Source: Corinectria fuckeliana (lineage: Eukaryota > Ascomycota > Sordariomycetes > Hypocreales > Nectriaceae). From it: a DNA stretch of 64,000 bases. The notes beneath the pieces are model-generated. The model had not been told where the DNA came from, ran no database searches, and worked only from the letters and a program-made list of their open reading frames with translations. The stretch lies in contig WPDH01000349.1 in NCBI GenBank assembly GCA_019137255.1, positions 1 to 64,000 on the forward strand, given 5' to 3'. The position numbers and the translations under genes are program-made. The first letter of the stretch is position 1. The number at the start of each line of letters is the position of its first letter. Shown in pieces: positions 46,121-56,100 of the stretch.

Positions 46121-46388
46121 ATGGATTCCGTCAAGCAAGGTGCCAACTACGTCTCGGAGCAGGTCCAGAAGGCCACTTCCGGTGCCTCCAAGGAGGGTAA
46201 CAAGGAGGTTGCCAAGGACTCCAACGCCTCCATCGGCACTCGGTAAGTTTTGACTCTCTGCCGCCTACTCGTGGTAGTTTTCAACTAACATTCCTCTCAG
46301 TGCCTCCGCTGCCAAGGATGCTGTTGGCGACAAGGCTAACGAGTCTGGTCACGGTGCCAAGGCCGATGCCCACAAGGAGGCCATCTAA
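46121..46388 (+). CDS. grg-1: Glucose-repressible / clock-controlled small protein Grg-1 (Ccg-1)
   Basis: Two exons (46121-46242, 46301-46388) encode 69 residues. The sequence (MDSVKQGANYVSEQVQKATS, then SKEGNKEVAKDSNASIGTR, ending AHKEAI) is the Grg-1/Ccg-1 family, small hydrophilic Hsp9/Hsp12-like proteins. In Neurospora this gene is repressed by glucose, controlled by the circadian clock and induced by stress and conidiation. The molecular role is unsettled; a membrane- or protein-stabilising, LEA-like activity is usually proposed. Length, intron position after IGTR and the A+C-rich leader all fit. A TATA box lies 131 bp upstream. The next gene (EBP-like) is convergent. Confidence 0.93.
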
Positions 46389-46908
46389 GCTCGCCCCGAG
46401 CACGAATGAGGGACACGAAATGTTATGATCGGTGGATGGCAACAAGCTCATAGTGAGAGCATGACCAGTACGGCTGAGAAGCACGGCATTCAGATACCCT
46501 AAATAGTTCCTTCAATCAACGAACTTTTAACACCAGCTTGGTTTCTTTTGATGATTTTGCGTGCATGTTCTTCCGGCTCTTCGTCGTCATCTGCCACTCT
46601 ATCTTTCAAGACATCATCAACGCGGGCCAAGTCAAAATACGCGATTGTCATCGGTGATTTATGGCGTTGTTGAGCTTTCGGGTGTCTTGTTTAGCCTACG
46701 TGACGAGGCAACCTCTTCCCCTCGTCCAATTCACTCCGACCGACCCTAAGGCCCGTCTCCGCATACGCCTGCTGCTCAGAAACAGCACCTCGGCCAAGTG
46801 GCGTCCAGGTCTGCAGCCCATTCCATATTGGTGCGTCGATAAAATTGTACATGTTCCGTCCCTACTCTTGTCGTCTAGCATTTGAGCTTTGATTTCTAGG
46901 TCAGTTGC
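46389..46908. other. Intergenic between convergent genes
   Basis: This 520 bp holds the 3' region of grg-1 and of the EBP-family gene. No other feature is supported. Confidence 0.6.
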
Positions 46909-47733
46909 TCACAGGTTTTTCTTCACCAGTCGCTCATTCAGCGCACCCGAAATATCACGAACTGAGTACCAGATGACCCAAAGCGGGATCCACACCCACA
47001 AGGTGTTGAAAAAGACGAGGTACACCCAAAGGTACATGAAGTTGGTGGTGTCGAGGTTGAGGTTACCAGTCAGCCACTCGGGACAGAAGGTCATGAAGCC
47101 GCCATACAGCTCGCAGGTGGCCAGGATGATCATCCAGACGCTGGCCTTGGGGTCCTTCTTGGCGAGGCAGTAGCAGACATACACAGCGAGAGGACCGTCG
47201 AAGAAGACGGTCAGCAGCTCGAGACTGACGACGCCCTAGTTCCAACCAGTCAGCGTATTTCATCATGAACCGTCTACGTATCACGTAGAAACTCGTCGTC
47301 TCGAGCCCAGGCCGACAACACGCACCAGGTCCACGCCCGCCCACCGCTTGTCCGCCTTGGCATAGACATTCCACAGCTGGGCGAACGGGTTGCTGCCCGC
47401 GGACTGCGCGCCGTACAGGCGGTCGCTGTGCCCCAGGAAGTTGTGCGGCGTCGGGAAGAAGGCGGCGAGGTCGGGGTCGAGGTCCCCGACGGGCTGGTGG
47501 GAGAAGAAGCACAGGTACAGGAAGCTGCCCTCGAGGACGAAGTGGCACAGCGCGTCGGCGAGGTGCCAGATGAAGAGGAAGCGCAGGGTGCCGGGGGAGG
47601 CCGGCGCGAGGAACCGGCGCGACGCGGCGTAGGCGACGAGGACGATGGCGAGCGTCGAGAGCAGTGAGATGATGGTTGTCTGGTCGAAGAGGTCGGGCGG
47701 GAGAGACGAGGCGAAGGAGGAGGCGGCTGCCAT
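46909..47733 (-). CDS. Emopamil-binding protein (EBP/EXPERA) family membrane protein
   Basis: Two exons (47326-47733, 46909-47235) encode 244 residues with about five membrane segments (for example TTIISLLSTLAIVLVAYAAS, FIWHLADALCHFVLEGSFLY, LLTVFFDGPLAVYVCYCLA and YLWVYLVFFNTLWVWIPLWV). The EXPERA/EBP pattern is clear: H-x-x-x-D/E in WHLADALCHFVLEGSF, then NVYAKADKRWAGVDL, LTVFFDGPLAV and ELYGGFMTFCPEW. In animals and plants EBP is the sterol delta8-delta7 isomerase of the ER. Fungal ergosterol synthesis uses the unrelated ERG2, so this homologue may be a second isomerase or have another role. The intron is in phase 0 after GVDL. It is convergent with grg-1 and opens towards a 947 bp gap. 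Confidence 0.9.
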
Positions 47734-48680
47734 TGCGACGATTGGTCAAGGGAGGGGATTCGGTCGATGGAGATTGCAATGGAGCTTCCCGGTTTGGCTT
47801 GCGGACGTGCTCCAATGCTGGAGTCTCTGGATGGCGAGAGGTAAAGCTCCAGGATACGTCGTCAAGTTACCCAGCTATTAGCTGTTCCTTGTCAGGCGGT
47901 GTCGGCACTGATACCGAGGCTGGGTGTGTGTGGGGTTGCCTTGCAAGACCAGGGTTGCTATCTGCACAACATCTGCACAACATCATAGATAACCTATGCA
48001 CGACGACCTAATACGGTAAAGATGCCCAACTTGCAGTCCATCCTCCCATCAACGCCGACTTCACCTTGCTACCATTTCCATACCAGACTACCTAACGTAC
48101 CTAGATACTTACACAAACTGCGAGTTTAGTTGTCAAAACCAATACGTCAATGAAAATCTCGCGAAAAGCGGCTCGCTTCCTCCACGTAGCGCGGCTCCCC
48201 TCCAAACCAGCTTTCTTCACCCGGTGACTTCCTCTTCCTTGCCGCATTCGATGTCTAAGCACCGACAAAGGGATGGCGTGGTTCAATGGAATAACGGCGG
48301 GTGTGACTGACTGACTGACTATTATATTACATCTCCAAGCAACTCCGTCGTCGCAGGCGTCGGGTCAACTAGCTTGCCACGGTCAATTGGAGGTCTCCTT
48401 TGCTGGGAAGCAGTTTACAGTACACGTTTGGCAAGCACGCTTCAGAGGCAGAGACCAACGACAGCATACGTCCAAGATGACCTTTTAGAATTGATCCGTT
48501 TTTCCTCAAATCGGTTTCCACTTGCCTGAAAATTGCAGTGGTGTATGTGTATAAGTACAACATGGTATGCATAGTCTTCCAGTCCCGTATATAAGTATGT
48601 ACTATAAGTATGTATAAGCCCAAACCAAAAACAAATTCCAGCATCCTCATAACCCGTCCTCAACTCCCCTTACTACTCCT
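47734..48680. other. Intergenic, EBP-like promoter and NAD kinase 3' region
   Basis: This 947 bp separates two minus-strand genes. The part near 47734 is the presumed promoter of the EBP-family gene; the part near 48680 is AT-rich with TATAAGTATG repeats (about 48551-48615) and is probably the NAD kinase 3' region. Confidence 0.55.
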
Positions 48681-50574
48681 TCACTTCTCCCACTTACTGA
48701 AGCTCTTCTGCTTCTGCCTCGTGTTCCACCCGAGCTTGCCGCTGATGCTGTTCACCCAGTCCTCGCTCCGCCGGCCCTCGGCCTGCACCGAGGCGAACGG
48801 GAACCGGCTCGCGCTGATGGTCACATAATCGCCGGGCTTGAGCTCGATGCGCTCGCGCCCGTCGAAGCTCGCCCACGACGCCGTGCGCGCGTTGTACGGC
48901 ACCCCGACCCGCAGCACGATCGTGTCCGGGAGGATGATGGGCCGGAAGGAGAGCGTGTGCGCGCACACGGCCGTCACGAGCATCACGGGGTTCTCTGGGT
49001 GGCAGAGCGAACCGCCCGCGGCGAGGTTATAGGCTGTTGATCCCGTGGGTGTTGACACGCAGACGCCGTCGGCTAGCACCGACGTAAAGTGTTCATCGTC
49101 CCCAAATATCTCGGTATACGACATGGCTGATGGACACGTTAGATCGTTGCGCCCCTTTTGTGGCGACTGCGGTAGGGAGTTCTTACTCGGGTTGGGGCCT
49201 CGGTCTACCACCACCTCGTTCAAAACCTCAAACGTGCCATCCGGCCGGTGAGTATGCTCATCCTCGCTCTCTTCACCAACCAGCTCCTCTACCAAGTCTC
49301 GCTTGCGGTGCACTTCCTCCTCATCCTCTTCCGATCCCTGTTCGATCTCAGACGTCTTTCTTGGTTGGCTCCTCATCACGGTGCCCTCGAACCGTAGTCG
49401 CAAGCTGACCGTAACGCCCTTGGTGAAGGCCGTAATAAGAGTTCCTTGATAGTCCTCAAAGTCGAACTTGGTCAGGAATCCGAGACTTCCAAGCGCAAAA
49501 CTCAAGACAGGCGGTACTATACGCTGGAACAGCCAGCTGGCGTATAGCACTGTCCCGTCGCCTCCCAGTGAAATGACAAAGTCGAACATGTGGGGCCGTA
49601 GTCTGCACATCTCTTCGTCCCAGTGCCTGAGCCGCTTGCGGATGGAGTCGCGCGCTGTCTCCTCGTCAATCTCCCCGGACGCCGCGTAGCCCTTGCACAC
49701 CTCGTCGATGAGGCCGTTGGCATCAAATTTCTTGTTCGTTTTGAGCTTGTCCTGGATGTACACCGTGTACTTGACCTCGCGATCCTGATGAAGCAGCCAC
49801 CGCGTCAGCTCGCGGGTCTTAGGTATCAGGTCCTGATCGTAAATCTTGGTGAGGAGGAATATAGTCTTCACGCGGAAGCGGATCCGCATGCTGCTTAGCC
49901 GGCGACTCAGATTGCGAACCCCCCAGGCCATGTCGCTGAGTTGCTGTTTGGTGAGGAGGCGGCTGTGCACGTCGTCGTAGTTCGCGAGGTCCACTTCCGA
50001 CATGCTCTTGGTGATCTCCTGGGTCCACGCCTTTTGGTCGACCTGACCGCCGTCGGCGTGTTCGAGGCTGTCCATGTCGATGACGGCGCGGTCCTTCTTT
50101 TCGGAGTCGGGCTCGGTCTTGAGGTCGATAATGGCATCGAGGCTATTGTCCCGCTGCTTGTCGACGGCTTCGATGCTGTTGTTGGTCAGGCTGGGGTATG
50201 AGGTCGAACCCTGGGAATACTCCGAGTCGACCTCGCTGGTGGAGCTGGCGGCATCTTTGGCTCGGCGCTGGCTTTCGAGGAATTGGTGAACGAGGCATTC
50301 GGTGCGACGGGCTGGGTGTCGGCTCAACGGCGTCTTGATGTCAGAGGAGACCATGGAGCTCTTGCGGCGGTATGGATTGCCGGGTTCGAAGACGACCTAC
50401 ACGGGGCGAGGGGGATTGTCAGAGTCTTGGATCTTCATAAAGACGGTTGAAAAGTATGCAGATACACCTGGGCTGCAGTCGTACCTCGACTTCCTTGCCA
50501 ATTTCATCAGAGCTATCATCGTCGCTATCGGCGTCAAAGGAGATGTGTTTAGCCGCCCTCTCGCCCATAGTCAT
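48681..50574 (-). CDS. NAD kinase (ATP-NAD kinase, Utr1-like)
   Basis: Three exons (50485-50574, 49187-50396, 48681-49126) join in phase to 581 residues. The enzyme phosphorylates NAD to NADP, the main source of cellular NADP(H). The nucleotide-binding GGDGT is at about 308-312 (DFVISLGGDGTVLYASWLFQ), followed by LGFLTKFDFEDYQG, NEVVVDRGPNP, and the NAD site DGVCVSTPTGSTAYNLAAGG, then HTLSFRPIILPD and SWASFDGRERIELKPGDYV. The N-terminal 190 residues are acidic and poorly structured, as in fungal Utr1-type cytosolic enzymes; no mitochondrial targeting peptide is seen. The start is ATG 50574 (MTMGERAAKHISFDADSDDD), reached through a GAG|GTACGA donor at 50484. The 60-nt intron 2 (49127-49186) keeps the frame open and has no stop. 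Confidence 0.93.
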
Positions 50575-51864
50575 GGCTACAGAGGGATACGCCGATCGCG
50601 TCGGGTGCTGATTAAGGCGATGATTTGCTTGGCGACTGCGACGATGTGCATCCGTCTGTAGATAGGACCTACTTAGATAGATACTTCGTGTGTGGGATGT
50701 GGGATGTGGGATGTGTGTCGGCGGCAGATGACGTTGTCTGCCAGGGCCTCGAATGGCGGGGCAGATGGATGGATGGAGCAACAGTGGGGAGTGTCCGATG
50801 CGGCCATTTGATGAGAGTGGAGCTTGATTGTACGAATATTCTCAGCTCTCTCGTTCATACGCCAGCGGATGGATAGCAACAAGAGGGAAGAATTCTCGCA
50901 GTGTCAAATATATATCTAGGCGCTCCTTTTCTGGTCCGAGAAAAGGAGCTGCTCCCCCTTCCTCTCGGCCATTCCAGCGAGACTCGCCGAGCTTGGGCGC
51001 GCTTCCAGCCTCGAGCAGTCCAGTGGGGGTCGAGCTTCTTCTATTTTTATCGCCAACTGATCGATGAGGTCGAGATGAGGGTAGATACACTGGGATCTGT
51101 ATCCAGAGCTACAGTGAATGTGTGGGGTTGCGTCTTGTCGAGTATTTACAGCTTACAGGGTAATAGTCCCTGGTTCCTTGCAGTTGGGGCTTCACCCGTG
51201 GTCTCTGTCAGTATTGTGACTTACGCAGAGAGAATCAACGATCCGTTGGACAATTGTCGCTCACCCCGTTCACCGCCGTCTCAGCCTTGCAACCAGACAC
51301 CGTGATCCCACCCAAGGACCAAGATACGCCAAACTCAATAAAGACGCCTATTTCTAGTTTCTTCACTGTAACGCAACAGGTACACAACACCACAGCCTCA
51401 TGGGTGCCGGTCGCGACAAGCATACCCTATACCACTTGAGGTTGATAATTAGACTAGGGGTAGCCACGAAGGAACATGTCCATATTCTCAATTAGACACC
51501 TAAAACCACCACAGCCAGGCGCCGCCAGAAACCGTGAGATATGATCTAAACATCCAGACATCCTGGAATACTAAACCACATGTAGATGACTACTGTAGCG
51601 AGCATAGAACTTGAGATTCCCACCATCTACGGCGAAATGAAACCCCGGTTGCGGAGCTGGCCACACACACACTCTCTCTTCAATCTCAACGTATTGTGCG
51701 CGAGTGACCACAATATTGACTAGAGTCGCAACCTTCCGCACGATATCACCACAAAAGCAAGAACCCGAAGAAATACACCAGATCCCCAAAAGTCCCAACC
51801 AAGAGACGAAAGCACCTCGGGGCGGGGGACCTACGCAAGAGGAGCTGACCTCAAAAGAGCCACC
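50575..51864. other. Divergent intergenic region, NAD kinase / sugar kinase
   Basis: A 1.3 kb gap between divergent genes. GGGATGT units lie at about 50694-50713. A 61-codon Thr/Pro-rich frame at 51254-51439 is discussed separately. Otherwise only short featureless frames are present. Confidence 0.5.
51254..51439 (+). other. Possible short coding fragment, Thr/Pro-rich
   Basis: A 61-codon frame reads with a plausible protein-like composition, including DTVIPPKDQDTPNSIKTPI and FFTVTQQVHNTTASWVPVA, and ends in a stop. The composition resembles the Ser/Thr-rich part of a fungal surface protein. No initiation context or second exon could be linked, so it may be an exon remnant or chance. It lies about 430 bp upstream of the sugar-kinase start. 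Confidence 0.2.
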
Positions 51865-53186
51865 ATGAAGCATCTCGTCCTCGTGGGAGCATGCTACTTG
51901 GACACGATCCTAAGGGACGTCGCCGGGATCCAACTATGCCCACATTCACGGAACGATTCCTAACACACCATCTCCAGCGTTCCCTTCTTCCCCTCCGAAG
52001 ATTCCAAGCTACGGGCGACCGCATTCAACATCCGGCGCGGAGGCAACTGCCCCAACTCCATCCAAGTTCTCGAGCAGCTGCTTGCAGAACGGGATGCCGT
52101 TCAACCATACCTGGTGTCGTGTCTACCCAACGCCTCGTCGCCTGCCACACGACGCGTCGTAGACTCGTTCGGTACGGAATCGAAACTGGACTTCCACCAC
52201 TGCATCTATCGCGAGGCGAGCACTGAGGCCGCGAGCAGTTACATCATCCGCAGCCTGGAGAGCGGGAGCCGTACCTTGGTCAACTATAATGACCTACCCG
52301 AGATGACGATAGAAGAGTTCGAGCCTATTGCACGAAGCTTCAGCCCCGACCAAGAGACCTGGTGGCACTTTGAAGTGAGTTCCCGCGAGCATGAGGGGAT
52401 CATCTACTGGCCCACGATGGGTCTCGAGTTGACACGACATGGGCAGGGCCGGATCCCCGACGTGACGCTCCAGTGCATCCGCCTCCTGCGTGATGTGCTA
52501 CCTAACGCTCAAATCAGTGTTGAAATAGAAAAGCCTGGCCGAGAAGGGCTTCCGGGATTGGCCGCAGAGGCCGACGTTGTCTTCTACTCGAGGAGCTGGG
52601 CGGAGGTATGATAATTCCGCGACTCTCCAGAGTGCGGGTGCAAGAAATTGACGTCAGAGCATATTAGGACCGGGGCCACGAGTCCCCAGAGTCCTGTCTC
52701 CGGACCGGACTGCACGCGAAAGCGTAGGACTAAACACTTTGTGTACTTGCGGTTGTGATGGCTGACCGATGCCAAATAACTAGATCACTGGCACTGTGCA
52801 CTTGGGGTGCAGACGGAGCCGCTGGACTTTCTCGGCCTGCATGCGAGCACATTCGTTGTCCCGCCAGAGACGACGTCGAAGGAGCCGTTTCCGTGGTTGA
52901 GTACGTGTCCGCCCTTGATCGATCGTATGCATCGACGCCCTGGCTGGCCAAGGGGTTGTAGTAGGATAGTCAAAACTAACAACACCATCGTGCGAGATAT
53001 AGTGCCGTGGGAGCCGGGGACACCTTCATTGCAGGAATGCTGTACGGCCTCGTATGCCACGCTGACGACTGGGACGTCCGGCAGAAAATCAATTTCGCCG
53101 TCCGTCTGGCCACTCTCAAAGTGCAGCAGGAGGGGTTCGCCGGACTCGGGGCAAAAGTGCTGGGGTATGTATCCGCCGAGCTCTAG
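51865..53186 (+). CDS. pfkB-family sugar kinase, ketohexokinase-like, with abnormal first splice donor
   Basis: Six exons can be joined in phase (51865-51914, 51978-52374, 52447-52605, 52658-52740, 52784-52900, 53003-53186) to 329 residues. Ketohexokinase/ribokinase features are the N-terminal strand MKHLVLVGACYLDTIL, the Gly-rich FNIRRGGNCPNSIQVLEQL, LCTWGADGAAGL and the catalytic anion hole and base AVGAGDTFIAGMLYGL (GAGD at 272-275). Such enzymes phosphorylate fructose or related sugars with ATP. The first intron needs an exon end at TAAG with the next bases GGACGT, so the donor reads GG instead of GT; all other junctions are GT..AG. Using the nearby GT at 51919 breaks the frame. Intron 2 (52375-52446, 72 nt) preserves the frame and has no stop. 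Exon 4 is the least certain part. The gene may be functional with a non-canonical site, damaged, or affected by a base error. Confidence 0.75.
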
Positions 53187-56100
53187 GCCCTCTAATAAGC
53201 TGGCAAGCGGCTCAGTCGGTAAAGACGTATCACGGGCTTGTTTTTTGGTGGACGATCCAGGCACACACTCAGCCTTTGGAGGAAGGTGGACCGAGGGGAG
53301 AGGACGGTGGAGCCAAGGGTAAGGGTGCAACAAGACTAAGACAATATCAAAGGAGGAGAGTTGTCGCTCATGGCTGCTCACAGCGGATGCAGCCCGGTGG
53401 CCACTGATCTGTGAAGCGTGGAGCTGGGACAAGGGGCTGGTTGTGTGGGGAGGGGGGGAGGGGAGAGAGAGAGAACAGGCGGTGAAATCGGCATCAGGAC
53501 AGTTGCACGCACATGGGGAGTCAAGGGGGGTTAGACTCCGGAGTGAATGAGGGTGTCGGGGTCAGATGACTGAAGGCAGGCGTTATGAATCACACATTGT
53601 TGTCGCCCTTCTCGAGGATCCACAGGTCCATTCGCATGTTGAGGCTTTCGGGCTTTGCTCGTGTTGTGGTGGTACGGAAGGATGCAAGGTAAGTAGGTAG
53701 AAGTAGCGTCGGGCAACGCTGCAAGACAGGACGGACATTCACCACGCGTGCGTGTTGGGCTGCTTGCATGCAGGCGACTAGTCGGAAACTCTCTCCCTCC
53801 CCGGCGACGGATCATCGACAGACTGGACACCAAGGCCCTAGCCAACAACAGTTGGGCTTGCAATGTATGCGTAAGAGAGGAGGCCAGGCTGACCGGATGG
53901 ACGGCGGCGTCCTTCAATAATCGGGGGAGGGGGAGGGAGGCGTAGTGGATATGTTTTCTTGACTGCCTGGCACGAAATCTCAGATGCAAGAGCTTCGACG
54001 ATGTGACAATGTGACGAGAAGGGCAGAAGAGGGGGGCGGTGGGTGCCGAGGAGACATTTTTTGGGTTGCCATGGCCAAGGCAGGTCCGCAGTGATCGACC
54101 TGAACCCCTCGGGAGGGAGCTCTTAGCCATGACAGACCGACGACGGAGATCGTATCATGTTTGACTCTGGCGCCGAGGAGTCCGGAAGTACACACCAACG
54201 TACGTACTTAATAATCTGGTCTGCGGGCAAAGGCTAGGTTGGGCAGGAGAAAATAATCGAAATCGAAAACAAGATGTTAAGAGCAAGTCCCCCTTGGCAT
54301 GTGGAGTTAGTTTAGGGAAGAGGAGACTACTCCGTACTCCGTACAGACAGACCTGGAGGTAACGAGTGGTGAGTGGATAATAACCAGACAAACCCAAGGA
54401 AGCCAACCGGATACCTAGGCTTCAGACCTATCAAGGGCCACCATGTTGACTCGCACGAAGAAGTCCATCTCGGTATGATGGTGCTGAATGACGTCCGCCA
54501 AAGAATGCGCCTCAAAAACGGAAACCTTGCAACCTCGAAATAACGGAACAGGGGGTTTTTGGGTGAGGAGGGGAGGGTTGCCCCAGCGCCGTTGGTACTG
54601 GGTGTGCCCAGTTATCTAGGCATGCCTGACTTGAAAAAGGTGAGACGCCGTGAGATTAGTAAAAGGGGGTCAGATGAAGAGGCCGACCATCACGGACACG
54701 GAGGTGGAGGCTCACGGCAGCTTTGGGAAGTGGCTGAACTCTGGCCCGCCCTGGACGTTCCGATCGGTATGGGGCTTCGGGCGGAGGAGCGGTCTTCTCT
54801 GGAGACTTGTCTTCGGCCGGGGACTCCATAATAATCGCCAGGGCTACGCCGCAGCAGGTACATACGTAGCAGTAGCTTCTCCGGAGTCCAGGTACAAAGT
54901 AGCCTCTGATCCATCACCCGAGCGTATGTATGTACTAATAAAAGTGTCTCAGGGCGGAGGCATCTAGTTTGAGCGGAGTCGTCCTGCATAGTGTACCGCC
55001 GTCTCATCTACAGTAACCTCGTCCTACCGGGTCAGAGCGTGTTCACAAAGGTGGCACTCGGTTTCGTCTTGTTGCAGTAGCCTCAGGAAGGTACAGGTAA
55101 AAGGCGATAATGCCTCCCTTAGGACATTGCGACAGCGCTCGCCTAAGTAGAAATCGGTAGGTACCTAGATCTATCCTTGGAGCAGAGGGAGTCCCTGTGG
55201 GGAAGGCTTTCTCTCAAGACGAAAAGCCCAGCCCCGAGGTATGCGGCGAAGGCTAAGTAGTAGCAACGAACTTGAGGGACGGCCCAGGCGAGTTCTTCGG
55301 TCCTGCTCTGTCTGGCTCCTGTGTCGGGGCTCAGTTGGTGTCCGTTACGCCTAGCTCCTCCGTGCCATTGTAACCTGTTTTTGGAGATTGGATTGTAGAG
55401 GGTCGGGTCCAATCAAATGGGGGCTTCACAAAAAGCAAAGGAACGACCGTGTCCCTTGGCTTGCTTGAAGGCCCAATTCATGGTACGCGCAAAAGGCCCC
55501 CCCAGCCTAGGGTCCGTCTGGCGCAGGGCCCTCCTCTGTTTGTTCGCACCAGGGGACCCCATTCCGTCGTAGGCGGCACAAAGCACACGGCCCCACCGAG
55601 CAGGGTGAAGACTTCAAAGAAGGCACCAAAGGTCTAATAAGGCACCCCTCGAGAGCGAATGTGGGGGTTCTGAGGATGCAAGCGGCCTGGCGGAGGCGAG
55701 GCGGATGGAGCTACTGGCCATTGGGTCTGGTAGTGGGCACGCGGCGGCTAAGACCAGGACGAGTCATGGTGCGCGAATGTCTGGGTGCGAGTACGGGAGT
55801 ACTTGCATTCAAACAAGCCCGCGGTAGCTCCTCCGGAAGTAGGCACCTGCATGATCACAACCTCTCGCATGCCCGGTGCATGATGTGGTGGCAGATGGTG
55901 GCAGATGGTGTCCAGTCGTGGGCGGCGAAGCCGGGGCCATCGGAAACCAGGCGGCGAATCTTGCTTGCATGGGGCATTGTCTGGGTCCTGGCCCGCTGAC
56001 GGGGAGTTACGCGCTATGGCTAGCCCATTCGTTGTACCCGGCCATTGACAATTGATTGATGTCTAGAAGATGCTAAACAGGCCTTGTAGGAGTACGTACT

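Noticed and set aside
52606..52783. Apparent loss of the middle of the sugar kinase
   Set aside because: Two short introns (52606-52657 and 52741-52783) restore the frame through LCTWGADGA, so no deletion needs to be assumed here.
53205..53250. GGCTCAGTCGGTA, similar to a tRNA D-arm
   Set aside because: No anticodon or T-arm follows at the needed spacing; it is 3' flank of the sugar-kinase gene.
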